33,655 bases of DNA. It comes from an uncultured Clostridia bacterium. Lineage in GTDB: Bacteria > Bacillota > Clostridia > Oscillospirales > CAG-272. Below the pieces are notes generated by a model. The model was not told where the DNA came from. It was given only the letters and a program-made list of their open reading frames with translations, and made no database searches. The translations under genes were made by a program, and so were the position numbers. This document shows, piece after piece, positions 8,038 to 15,274 of the stretch. Within the stretch, counting starts at the first letter, position 1. The number at the start of each line of letters is the position of its first letter. The stretch covers positions 1 through 33,655 of the forward strand of contig CALXUY010000083.1 of assembly GCA_944391805.1 (NCBI GenBank). The letters are read 5' to 3'.

Positions 8038-9066
8038 TCAGAAGCCCAGATGAAGAATGGTTTCACACAGCTCGGCGTAGGACATTCCCACCGCGGCCGC
8101 CTCCTGTGGGAGCAGGCTCTGCGGGGTCATGCCCGGCAACGAGTTGGCCTCGAGACACCAGAGCTTCCCCTGCCGGTCCAGCATAAAGTCCAGCCGGGCG
8201 TAATTTTTCAGCCGCAAGGCGTCAAAGCCCAAAAGCGCCAGCCGCCCCAGCTCCGCGGTCACCTCCGGGTCCAGCTCGGCCGGGCAGACCTCGCGCGTGG
8301 TGCCCTGATATTTGTTCCTGTAATCGTAAAAACCCTGCTGCGGAATGATCTCCACCGGAGGCAGCACCCGGCCGCCAAGCACCCCGATGGTCAGCTCCCG
8401 GCCGATGATCCTCCGCTCCACCAGAACTCGCCGGTCCCAGCGCGCCGCGTCGGCAAGCGCCGCGGCAAGCTGCTCCCGGGTATCCACCATGGAAACCCCC
8501 ACGCTCGAGCCGCAGCTGCAGGGCTTTACCACGCAGGGCAGACCGACCCGCGCGAGCACCGCCTCGGAGGTATCTCTTCCGGTATCCGCATACATCCAGT
8601 CCGGCGTGGGAACACCCGCGTCCCGGAACAGGCGTTTGGAGAGATCTTTATCCATCGCCAGCAGACAGCCGGTATAATCAGAGCCGGTATAACCGATGCC
8701 GTAGCTGTCCAGAAATGCCTGGAGCTGTCCGTTCTCCCCCATGGCCCCGTGCAGAGCGAGAAACACGCGATCCGCCATGCGGCAGAGCTCTGGCACGTTT
8801 TTGCCGACCAGCGCATCGCCGATACCCACACGGGCCTTGAGCGCCGCCAGATCCGGCACCTCCTCCCGGATGGTATACCGATACGCCCCGTCCGACCGGA
8901 ACAGCGCATCGGGATCAGCCGGCAGCTCCGGCATGCCCTCATACACATCCAGCAGCAGTACGCGATGCCCCCTTTCCATCAGCGCGTTTGCAATCAGACT
9001 CCCCGAGGAGAGCGACACCTCCCGTTCCGGAGACAGTCCCCCGGCCAAAACCACAACCTTCATCAT
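8038..9066 (-). CDS. ddl: D-alanine--D-alanine ligase
   Basis: The 342-aa product shows the Ddl fold order: N-terminal 'VVVLAGGLSPEREVSLSSG' (residues 4-22), 'LALHGAMGENGQLQAFLD' substrate loop, ATP-grasp region 'GLPCVVKPCSCGSSVGVSMV', and C-terminal 'ARLDFMLD...LWCLEANSLPGMTP' with the metal-binding Glu/Asn pair. It joins two D-Ala in an ATP-dependent reaction for peptidoglycan precursor synthesis in the cytoplasm. Length is normal. The start has tandem ATG codons; AAAGGTGG upstream fits the first. It lies downstream of prmC but separated by a MITE-like element, so it may have its own promoter there. Confidence 0.95.
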   Translation of the reverse strand: MMKVVVLAGGLSPEREVSLSSGSLIANALMERGHRVLLLDVYEGMPELPADPDALFRSDGAYRYTIREEVPDLAALKARVGIGDALVGKNVPELCRMADRVFLALHGAMGENGQLQAFLDSYGIGYTGSDYTGCLLAMDKDLSKRLFRDAGVPTPDWMYADTGRDTSEAVLARVGLPCVVKPCSCGSSVGVSMVDTREQLAAALADAARWDRRVLVERRIIGRELTIGVLGGRVLPPVEIIPQQGFYDYRNKYQGTTREVCPAELDPEVTAELGRLALLGFDALRLKNYARLDFMLDRQGKLWCLEANSLPGMTPQSLLPQEAAAVGMSYAELCETILHLGF

Positions 9067-9194
9067 CCTTGCCCACCTTTCTGCAAAGCATCATCGGCAC
9101 GGTCGATTCCGCTCATCCCCCATTCGGTCCGGATGCGGCGCAAACCACCGGCCTGCGCCGGAGCAAAGCCGCAAAGCGGCCCGGCCGCCGGCGT

Positions 9195-9375
9195 TTAAGG
9201 CAACACCGCACAATTCACGGCTCGCGCCTTGACCGCACAACTTTTTGCATCTTTTTCGCCAAACTGCACAAATTTCCTTGTCAATAGATCTACTATTGCC
9301 TGCGTCAATTTGGTTTGTTTGACGATAAATCTGACGGCAGATTTGCGCAGTCAGAATTGTGCGGTGTTGCCTTAA
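9195..9375. mobile_element. MITE-like element with 22-bp perfect terminal inverted repeats
   Basis: Positions 9195-9216 and 9354-9375 are exact reverse complements. Each consists of TTAA plus GGCAACACCGCACAATTC. The outer TTAA on both ends could be a target duplication, giving a 173-bp core with 18-bp ends. The interior is non-coding and contains a smaller hairpin (AAATCTG, ACGG, CAGATTT near 9327-9344). It inserts directly after the prmC stop codon (9378-9380) and ahead of ddl. The remaining 9067-9194 holds only GC-rich short inverted repeats and no gene. No transposase is present, so movement would need one in trans. Confidence 0.75.
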
Positions 9376-9377
9376 CA

Positions 9378-10214
9378 TCAGTTTATGCGCGCCCGGCGGA
9401 GCATTGCCACACGGTCGCATCCCCCGAGGTCGCGCAGAATGCGGCAGGAAAACCCGCCTTCCTTTGCCAGCGCGTCCAGCTCCCCGGCCTGATCAAAGCC
9501 GATTTCAAACAGGCAGAAGCCCTCCGGCTTCAGCCACCACGCCGCCAGCGCGATCAGCGCGCGGTAAAAGCGCAGTCCGTCGGCTCCCCCGTCCAGCGCC
9601 ATACGCGGCTCCCGGCGCACCTCAGGGGCAAGTGTATCCAACACCCCAGTGCGGATATAGGGGGGATTGGAGAGAATGGCATCCGGGCTTGGAAACTGCC
9701 GCAGATCCGACCGGGAGAGCCGCAATGCGTCGGCCCGCATGGGCACAAACCGCTCGGATACGCCGTTCCGTTCGGCATTTCTGCCCGCCAGTTTCAGCGC
9801 CGGAGCAGACAGCTCCACCGCCAGCGCGTGTGTATCCCGGCGCTCTGCCAGAACCGACACCGCAATACAGCCGCTCCCGGTGCAGACGTCGGCAAAAAAA
9901 GCCCCTCTTGGCAGAGACGAAACAGCCTCTTCCACCAGTATTTCGGTGTCCTGCCGCGGGATCAGACAGTCGGGTGAGACCTCGTAGGTCTGCCGGTAAA
10001 AATCCCATACACCCATAATGTATTGCAGCGGAACCCGACGGCACCGCTCCTCTACCGCCCGGCAGAGCGCCTCCCCGCCGTACTGCCGCTCCGGCTCGGC
10101 AATCACACGGGAGGGGGAGGCCCCGCAGAAGTGCTCCAGCAGCAGCTCCGCGTCCCGTTCGGGCTGATCCACCCCGGCCTCCCGCAGGGCGGCGCAAATT
10201 CCGCGATATGTCAT
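9378..10214 (-). CDS. prmC: Peptide chain release factor N5-glutamine methyltransferase
   Basis: The 278-aa protein has the N-terminal helical PrmC domain (residues 1-75), the linker 'PLQYIMGVWDFY...PDCLIPRQDTEILVE', SAM-binding motif 'FADVCTGSGCIAVSVL', and the diagnostic catalytic motif NPPYI (in 'ILSNPPYIRTG'). It methylates the GGQ glutamine of release factors RF1/RF2 using S-adenosylmethionine. It is often next to prfA, but prfA is not present here. Its stop codon lies two bases from the MITE-like element, which therefore did not cut the gene. Confidence 0.93.
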   Translation of the reverse strand: MTYRGICAALREAGVDQPERDAELLLEHFCGASPSRVIAEPERQYGGEALCRAVEERCRRVPLQYIMGVWDFYRQTYEVSPDCLIPRQDTEILVEEAVSSLPRGAFFADVCTGSGCIAVSVLAERRDTHALAVELSAPALKLAGRNAERNGVSERFVPMRADALRLSRSDLRQFPSPDAILSNPPYIRTGVLDTLAPEVRREPRMALDGGADGLRFYRALIALAAWWLKPEGFCLFEIGFDQAGELDALAKEGGFSCRILRDLGGCDRVAMLRRARIN

Positions 10215-10246
10215 CTCTGCACCCCCGAATCCACAATCTGTCCTCT

Positions 10247-10275
10247 ATTTTATCACACATACCCGGAAAAAGAAA
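10247..10275 (-). promoter_or_regulatory. Putative extended -10 promoter of prmC
   Basis: On the minus strand TGATAAAAT (TG-n plus TAAAAT at 10252-10247) lies about 33 nt before the prmC start. A weak -35 (TTTCTT) is at 17-bp spacing. It is back-to-back with the promoter of the small membrane protein. Confidence 0.5.
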
Positions 10276-10315
10276 TAGTTTTTTTGGATTTTTTCAAAAA
10301 ATATCGAAAAAGGGG

Positions 10316-10343
10316 TTGCTTTTTTCAGAAAATATGGTATACT
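10316..10343 (+). promoter_or_regulatory. Promoter of the small membrane protein
   Basis: TTGCTT (10316-10321), 16-bp spacer and TATACT (10338-10343) preceded by TGG, an extended -10. The start site would be near 10350, so the GTG at 10384 with its upstream GGAGG is the real start rather than the ATG codons at 10345-10350. Confidence 0.7.
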
Positions 10344-10383
10344 AATGATGTTCAAATCTCTTCTGAAACCTGGAGGAACCAAC

Positions 10384-10653
10384 GTGGGAAACGAAACCGA
10401 TCTCGTTGTGAAAAAGCGCTGCACATGGGTCACCGTGCTTAAGATCCTGCTCATTGCTGCCGCTGTGGCTTTTGTGGCATACAAGATTTATGATAAGTTC
10501 TTCAAGAAGAAAAAGGCCGCGGAGCTGGAAGCAGATGTGCCGGATGAGCTGGAGGCAAACGACTGCGGGGCCGAAGCCTGCGGGGCTGCGGATCAGGCCT
10601 CTTTTGAGGTGTCCGCACAGGACGTGATTACAAATCCGGAAAGTATGGAATAA
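10384..10653 (+). CDS. Small single-pass membrane protein, unknown
   Basis: From GTG at 10384 (GGAGG seven nt upstream) the product is 89 aa. It has a short N-terminus with VVKKRCTWV, a transmembrane helix (about residues 18-36, 'VLKILLIAAAVAFVAYKIY'), a Lys-rich stop-transfer 'KFFKKKK', and an acidic C-terminal tail rich in Glu, Asp and Ala with two Cys. The charge pattern places the acidic tail in the cytoplasm. I do not recognise a family. It is monocistronic: its own promoter precedes it and a terminator follows at 10675-10712. Confidence 0.65.
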   Translation: MGNETDLVVKKRCTWVTVLKILLIAAAVAFVAYKIYDKFFKKKKAAELEADVPDELEANDCGAEACGAADQASFEVSAQDVITNPESME

Positions 10654-10674
10654 GTTTTGGTGAAGAACCGAGAT

Positions 10675-10712
10675 CCGGAAGGAGGATGCGTCCGCATTTT
10701 CCTTCCGGTTTT
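10675..10712 (+). terminator. Rho-independent terminator after the small membrane protein
   Basis: CCGGAAGGA (10675-10683) pairs with TCCTTCCGG (10700-10708), with an inner GGATGCG/CGCATT pairing, followed by TTTT. It separates the small gene from rbfA, so rbfA needs readthrough or its own promoter. Confidence 0.75.
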
Positions 10713-10745
10713 CCATTGAGAACCCGAGCGAGAAAGGACCAGACG

Positions 10746-11117
10746 ATGGCGAAATACAGACAAAACCGAATCAACGATGAAATGCAGAAGGAGCTGATGA
10801 TGATTCTGCGCCGGGTAAAGGACCCGCGGGTGCTGGACGCGTTTGTCAGCGTCACATCGGTGGATTGCTCTGCCGATCTCAAATACGCAAAAATTTATTA
10901 TTCCGCGCTGCATGGGGACGAAAAGGAGCTGGCACAGGGGCTGAAGGCCGCTTCCGGCTTTATCCGCCGGGAGCTGGCACGCTCGCTGAACCTGCGCATC
11001 ACACCCGAGCTGACCTTTCTGCGGGACAGCTCCATCACCTATGGCGCGCACATCGCTTCGATTCTCAACAAGCTGGACATTACCGAGGAAGAACCGGAGG
11101 ATAACGAGCAGCCATGA
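10746..11117 (+). CDS. rbfA: 30S ribosome-binding factor A
   Basis: The 123-aa protein matches RbfA: N-terminal 'YRQNRINDEMQKELMMIL', 'VKDPRVLDAFVSVTSVDCSADLKYAKIYYSAL', and C-terminal 'ELARSLNLRITPELTFLRDSSITYGAHI', a single KH-type domain. It helps late maturation of the 30S subunit and 16S rRNA 5' end. ATG at 10746 is chosen because GAAAGGA lies upstream and the family starts there; an in-frame ATG at 10686 would begin inside the preceding terminator. It overlaps nrnA by ATGA, the usual Firmicutes order. truB and infB are not adjacent. Confidence 0.94.
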   Translation: MAKYRQNRINDEMQKELMMILRRVKDPRVLDAFVSVTSVDCSADLKYAKIYYSALHGDEKELAQGLKAASGFIRRELARSLNLRITPELTFLRDSSITYGAHIASILNKLDITEEEPEDNEQP

Positions 11118-12115
11118 GCGACTATCGGGATTTGAGCTTTGAAGAACTGTGCGATGCGCTCGAGCAGCCCGCCGCAACCCTCATTCTGCTCCACCGGGGG
11201 CCGGACGGCGATGCGGTCGGCTCGGCGTTTGCCCTGCGGCAGGTGCTGGAAAGCCTCGGCTCGGAGGCCTGGTGCATTTGTGCCGACGAGGTGCCGGATC
11301 GGCTGCGCTTTTTGTGCGAGGGACTGCAGGAAAGCCTGCTGCCCGAGGCCATCCCGGAGGATTTTGCGCCGCAGCGCATCATCAGCGTGGATGTGGCGTC
11401 CCCCGGACAGCTCGGCAGTCTGGGGGAGCTTTACGAGGGGCAGATCGACATCATGATCGACCATCACGAAAACGGCACGCGGTTTGCCGACTGCTTCCTG
11501 CTGCCGGGCGCCGCCGCAACCGGAGAGATTCTGTTTGACATTGTCAAGCTGTTTGCGCAGCGGGGCTTGGTGCCGATTACCGAACCGATCTGCACAGACC
11601 TGTATGCGGCCATCAGCTCGGACACCGGCTGCTTCCGTTATTCCAACGTCACCTCCGAAACCCACGCGCGCGCAGCCGAACTGGTCGCCAGCGGCATTGA
11701 CTGTGCCGGCATCAACCACCGCCTGTTTGAAACCCGTTCGCTCGACCAGCTCCGCGCGATGTCAGCCGGTATTTCCCATCTGAATTTATTTGCAGACGGA
11801 AAAATCGCGGTCATTCTCTTTCCCTTTGCGCTGAAGGCCGCGCTCAACCTGCGGGACGAGCACCTCGAAACACTGGTGGACGTTGCCCGCTCGCTCGAGG
11901 GCGTGGAGGTTGCGGTATCGATTCGCCAACCTTCCACCGAGGCGGTCTTCCGCGTCTCCATGCGCTCCTGCGGCAGCTACAATGTGGCCGAGCTTTGCGC
12001 GCGGTTCGGGGGCGGAGGGCACGACAAGGCCGCCGGCTGCACCATTTCGGCCAAGGACGCCGACGAAGCGATGGAAAAAATTGTAAGTGAAATTGATGTT
12101 TCCGAGCTGAGCTGA
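11114..12115 (+). CDS. nrnA: DHH/DHHA1 phosphoesterase, NrnA-type
   Basis: The 333-aa protein has motif I 'HRGPDGDAVGSA', motif II with 'ISVDVASP', the DHH motif in 'DIMIDHHENG', motif IV 'AISSDTGCFRYSNVT', and the C-terminal DHHA1 nucleotide-binding motif 'RFGGGGHDKAAGCTI'. NrnA enzymes degrade short RNA oligonucleotides and dephosphorylate pAp using Mn2+; some members act on c-di-nucleotide breakdown products. Cytoplasmic. The 4-nt overlap with rbfA marks a coupled operon. The hairpin at 12118-12169 begins right after its stop. Confidence 0.9.
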   Translation: MSDYRDLSFEELCDALEQPAATLILLHRGPDGDAVGSAFALRQVLESLGSEAWCICADEVPDRLRFLCEGLQESLLPEAIPEDFAPQRIISVDVASPGQLGSLGELYEGQIDIMIDHHENGTRFADCFLLPGAAATGEILFDIVKLFAQRGLVPITEPICTDLYAAISSDTGCFRYSNVTSETHARAAELVASGIDCAGINHRLFETRSLDQLRAMSAGISHLNLFADGKIAVILFPFALKAALNLRDEHLETLVDVARSLEGVEVAVSIRQPSTEAVFRVSMRSCGSYNVAELCARFGGGGHDKAAGCTISAKDADEAMEKIVSEIDVSELS

Positions 12116-12117
12116 AT

Positions 12118-12169
12118 AAAAACCTCCTGATCGGGCCATGTTAAAGGCAAACCCATCAGGAGGATTTTT
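12118..12169 (+). terminator. Terminator-like hairpin that sequesters the spoIIR ribosome site
   Basis: CCTCCTGAT plus GGG (12123-12135) pairs with CCC plus ATCAGGAGG (12152-12163), with A-run and T-run (TTTTT at 12165-12169) continuing the stem. The right arm contains the AGGAGG ribosome site of spoIIR. As RNA, it can act as an intrinsic terminator for nrnA and mask spoIIR translation when transcribed from upstream. Confidence 0.7.
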
Positions 12170-12173
12170 GATT

Positions 12174-12773
12174 ATGTGGAAAAAGCTAACCGGCTCGGTG
12201 CTGATTGTGATGGCGGCATTGTTGTTCGCCGGGCTGATGCCGGTACACGGTGAGGATGAAATTTACGATGCGGTCATCCGGCTGCACGTGCTGGCCAATT
12301 CGGACACAGCCGAGGATCAAGCGCTCAAGCTCGAGGTGCGGGACGCGGTGCTGGAGGTGACGGCTCCCCTGCTGGAGGGCTGCACCGACCGCGCAGAAGC
12401 CGCCGCACTGCTTGAGAGCAGCATGGGAGATATTCAGGCCGCGGCCGAACAGGTGATTGCCGATGCGGGCAGAGACGACCCTGTTGCGCTGCTGCTGGGC
12501 GAGGAGAGCTACCCGGAGAAGGATTACGACAGCTTCTGCTTCCCGGCAGGCTCCTATCTCTCGCTGCGCGTCTGCATCGGAGAGGCGGCCGGGCAGAACT
12601 GGTGGTGCTGCCTCTTCCCTCCCCTCTGCCTCGGCGCCGCCTCGGTTCCCGCCGACGAAGCCGAGGAGTCCTTTCTGGAGGTGGGGCTGACGCCTGAGCA
12701 GTATAAAATCATCACCGAAACCGACAACCCGGGCTACAAAATCCGCTTCAAGCTGCTGGAGCTGTTCGAGTGA
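12174..12773 (+). CDS. spoIIR: Stage II sporulation protein R
   Basis: The 199-aa protein has an N-terminal signal/TM segment (residues 1-25), the SpoIIR signature 'YDAVIRLHVLANSDTAEDQALKLEVRDAVLEV', and the C-terminal 'GQNWWCCLFPPLCLG' motif. It ends in 'YKIRFKLLELFE'. SpoIIR is made in the forespore under sigma F and crosses to the intermembrane space to trigger SpoIIGA cleavage of pro-sigma E. The ATG at 12174 follows AGGAGG by 10 nt; TTG at 12168 is a possible alternative. Its presence points to a spore-forming organism. The inverted repeat upstream hides its ribosome site. Confidence 0.93.
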   Translation: MWKKLTGSVLIVMAALLFAGLMPVHGEDEIYDAVIRLHVLANSDTAEDQALKLEVRDAVLEVTAPLLEGCTDRAEAAALLESSMGDIQAAAEQVIADAGRDDPVALLLGEESYPEKDYDSFCFPAGSYLSLRVCIGEAAGQNWWCCLFPPLCLGAASVPADEAEESFLEVGLTPEQYKIITETDNPGYKIRFKLLELFE

Positions 12774-12783
12774 AGGGAAAAGA

Positions 12784-12825
12784 CCTTGGAGGGAGGGCGC
12801 CTCTTGAAAGAGGCCGCCCTCCCTC
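12784..12825 (+). terminator. Hairpin after spoIIR (left module)
   Basis: TTGGAGGGAGGGCG and CGCCCTCCCTCCAA close a stem of almost 19 bp over a GAAA-type loop, 11 nt after the spoIIR stop. No T-run follows, so it is either an atypical terminator or a 3'-stabilising structure. Confidence 0.5.
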
Positions 12826-13322
12826 CAAACCTTCCTCCCCCGAGAACTTTCCCCACTGCCGCCCGCCTTTTTCATGCAGACGCGAATGACGGCGCTCTTC
12901 CGGCGGGCGGCAGCCGGGGAACTCCCCTTTGGGGAGAAAGGCAGAAAAGCAATGGCTATTGCCATGAAAAAGAAATTTGCCAAACAGAGATACCGGACAG
13001 ACGTTTGCGCCATGCGTCCGGCGATTTCAGTACTATCGTTTTCTGTATTTTCCGGCTGCCTCAAAGTTTCAAAACACCGAAAAACAATTTCCGGCTTCCG
13101 GCCCCAGAACCGCGAACACCCGCAATTGCCGAAAGAATGACCAAAGCCCGAAAGAGAGTCCAACGGTATTCGGCCACAGAGCCGCGCCCATCCGCAATCG
13201 TCAAAAAACGATCCAGCCCCAAAGAGTAATTTCCCGGCGCAGGCCCCCGTTTTTGCATACCGGTATAGAAAAGGCGATATGCTTAGGGGGCCTGCGCCGG
13301 GGAAAGGTCTCGCGGGGGTGGC

Positions 13323-13362
13323 TTGGAGGGGGCGCCTCTCCTCAAGAGGCGCCCCCTCCAAG
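13323..13362 (-). terminator. Hairpin after the ABC exporter genes (right module)
   Basis: CTTGGAGGGGGCGCCTCT and its partner AGAGGCGCCCCCTCCAAG form an 18-bp stem about 22 nt after the stop of the ABC gene. It has the same sequence module and orientation relative to its gene as the one after spoIIR. No T-run follows. Confidence 0.5.
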
Positions 13363-13384
13363 GTCTTCCCCTACAATGAGTTCT

Positions 13385-15274
13385 TCAGCTCTGCGCCTGA
13401 AGCTGTTGCTTGTGGTATTGCAGCGTGTAGAGCTGGTAGTACCTCCCCCTTTGGCGCAGCAGCTCCTGATGGGTTCCCTGCTCGAGAATCTCCCCATGCG
13501 AGAGCAGGATGATATTGTCGGCGTGCTGAATGGTGGAAAGGCGGTGCGCCACAATCAGCATGGTGCCGATATTGCGCATTTTTTCGAGTGAATCCTGAAT
13601 CAGCAGCTCGGTTTCGGTATCGATGTTGGCGGTTGCCTCGTCCAGAATCATCACCGAGGGCTTGTGAATGATGGTGCGCGCAAACGAGAGAAGCTGGCGC
13701 TGTCCGGCAGAAAAATTGTTGCCCCTCTCGCGCACGACCTCGTCGAGTCCCCGGTCCAGCTTGCTGATAAAGGAATCGGCGTTGACATAGCGGCAAACCC
13801 GCAGAATCTCCTCGTCCGAAATCCCCTCCTCCCGCAGCACAATGTTGCTGCGGATGGTACCGGAAAACAGGAACACATCCTGCAGCATCTGGCCGAAGTG
13901 GCGGCGCAGAGAGGAAATTTTGATTTTGCGGATGTCCATGCCGTCAATCAGAATCTGCCCCTTCTGGATGTCATAGTTGCGGCAGATCAGCGACAGAATC
14001 GTGGATTTGCCTGAGCCGGTGGAGCCGACAAACGCCACAGTCTGCCGTGGGCTGACATGAAAGGACACCCCCTTGAGCACCCACTCGTCCGGCACGTAGG
14101 AGAACCATACATCCCGGAACTCAATTTCTCCCCGGATTTCCTCTATCTCGACCGCATCGGGTTCGTCCACGACCTTCGGCTTCAGATCAAACACCCGGAA
14201 GATTTTTTCCGCCGACGCAAACGCCGACTGCAGCCAGTTGAACTGCTCGGCAAGGTTCTGGATCGGGTTGAAAAACTTGGAGATGTACATGTAAAAGGTG
14301 ACAACGGTAGCCGAGGTGACGGTTTGACCGAGAAAATGAAAATCATCGATATACCCCTTACCCCCGAGGTACAACAGGCAGAGCACCGAGCTGGTATAGA
14401 GCATATACACCATCGGGCGGAAGATGCCGAACACAAAGATCTGGTGCTGCTTGGCCCGACCGAGCCTGCGGCTGCGGGCGGTAAAATCCGCCATCTTCTG
14501 CTCCTCCCGGTTGAAAATCTGCGTGATTTTGATACCCGAGAGGTTCTCTGACAGAAAAGCGTTGATCGAGGTGGTCCCGTCCTTGACCTGCCGGTAGGCC
14601 CGGCGGGAGAATTTGCGGAAAATCACCGTAAACAGCAGGATAAACGGCACAAAGCAGAGCACCATCAGCGTCAGGTAATAGTTGAGCAGCAGCATGGCGA
14701 TGAGCACGCCGAAGATGATGAACAGATTTTTTGCGAGATTGACCAGAATGTTGGTGAACATCATGGAAATGGCGTTGGTATCATTGGTCATGCGGGTGAC
14801 CAGCGTTCCGACCGGAATGCCGTGGAGCTGCTCATGCGACAGCCCCTCGATGTGCGTGAACAGGTCCAGCCGCAGCTCGGACAGGATGCGCTGACCGGTC
14901 TTTTGCAGGATGATGGACTGAAAATAGGTGCATACCATGGAGACCACCAGAATGCCGGCATAAACCGCCACATAAATCCAAAGGCTTCTCAGTTCAAAAT
15001 CCCGCTGCACCAGCCCTTCAATTTCCCCCACCAGAAGCGGGGAGATGATGTCATAGGAGATCGAAAACACCATCAGCAGGCCAACCAGCAGAAACTGCTT
15101 GGTGTAGGGCTTGGCATAGGCAAGCAGGCGGCGGATGATTTCCCCGTCCTTCATCTGCCGGTCAAAGCCCAGCGCCTGCTTTTTGTTCTTCATCAGGATG
15201 TAGGCCAGCACAAACACCAGCGAAAATGTGCCGATGATGGCTCCCACGACCAGAATCGGGTAATATTCACGCAT
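13385..15274 (-). CDS. ABC exporter half-transporter, catalytic-site subunit
   Basis: The 629-aa protein has an N-terminal extra helix (residues 7-28), a six-helix transmembrane domain (about 55-345) and a nucleotide-binding domain: Walker A GSTGSGKST (417-425), Q-loop 'QMLQD' (462-466), signature FSAGQ (521-525, deviating from LSGGQ), Walker B VMILDE with catalytic Glu546, and H-loop 'VAHRLST'. It is a type IV (ABCB-like) exporter half. With its 8-nt overlapping partner it should form a heterodimer of BmrCD/TM287-288 type: this chain supplies the intact Walker B, the partner supplies the intact signature. The substrate (drug, lipid or peptide) is not evident. Confidence 0.88.
   Translation of the reverse strand: MREYYPILVVGAIIGTFSLVFVLAYILMKNKKQALGFDRQMKDGEIIRRLLAYAKPYTKQFLLVGLLMVFSISYDIISPLLVGEIEGLVQRDFELRSLWIYVAVYAGILVVSMVCTYFQSIILQKTGQRILSELRLDLFTHIEGLSHEQLHGIPVGTLVTRMTNDTNAISMMFTNILVNLAKNLFIIFGVLIAMLLLNYYLTLMVLCFVPFILLFTVIFRKFSRRAYRQVKDGTTSINAFLSENLSGIKITQIFNREEQKMADFTARSRRLGRAKQHQIFVFGIFRPMVYMLYTSSVLCLLYLGGKGYIDDFHFLGQTVTSATVVTFYMYISKFFNPIQNLAEQFNWLQSAFASAEKIFRVFDLKPKVVDEPDAVEIEEIRGEIEFRDVWFSYVPDEWVLKGVSFHVSPRQTVAFVGSTGSGKSTILSLICRNYDIQKGQILIDGMDIRKIKISSLRRHFGQMLQDVFLFSGTIRSNIVLREEGISDEEILRVCRYVNADSFISKLDRGLDEVVRERGNNFSAGQRQLLSFARTIIHKPSVMILDEATANIDTETELLIQDSLEKMRNIGTMLIVAHRLSTIQHADNIILLSHGEILEQGTHQELLRQRGRYYQLYTLQYHKQQLQAQS

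Larger units (their letters stand above)
12775..13371. repeat. Structured intergenic region with mirrored ~75-bp arms
   Basis: This 600-bp gap lies between convergent spoIIR and the ABC genes. Left arm 12775-12854 and right arm 13299-13371 are imperfect reverse complements (same order: GACCTTGGAGGG, GCGCCTCTTGA, CCCTCCAA, CCCCCG, CTTTCCCC). Each arm is itself a long hairpin (12784-12825 and 13323-13362). Inside lie a second pair of hairpins: CTGCCGCCCGCC/GGCGGGCGGCAG (12856-12913) and TTTCCCGGCGCAGGCCCCC/its partner (13230-13305), both with ~35-nt loops. Smaller ones include CTCCCC-TTT-GGGGAG at 12922-12936. The long open frame here on the minus strand runs through spoIIR antisense and is not a gene. 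Confidence 0.75.

Noticed and set aside
12186..13361. Long minus-strand open frame of about 390 codons across the structured gap and spoIIR
   Set aside because: It reads antisense through spoIIR and the hairpin modules, has low-complexity composition, no ribosome site and no family resemblance.
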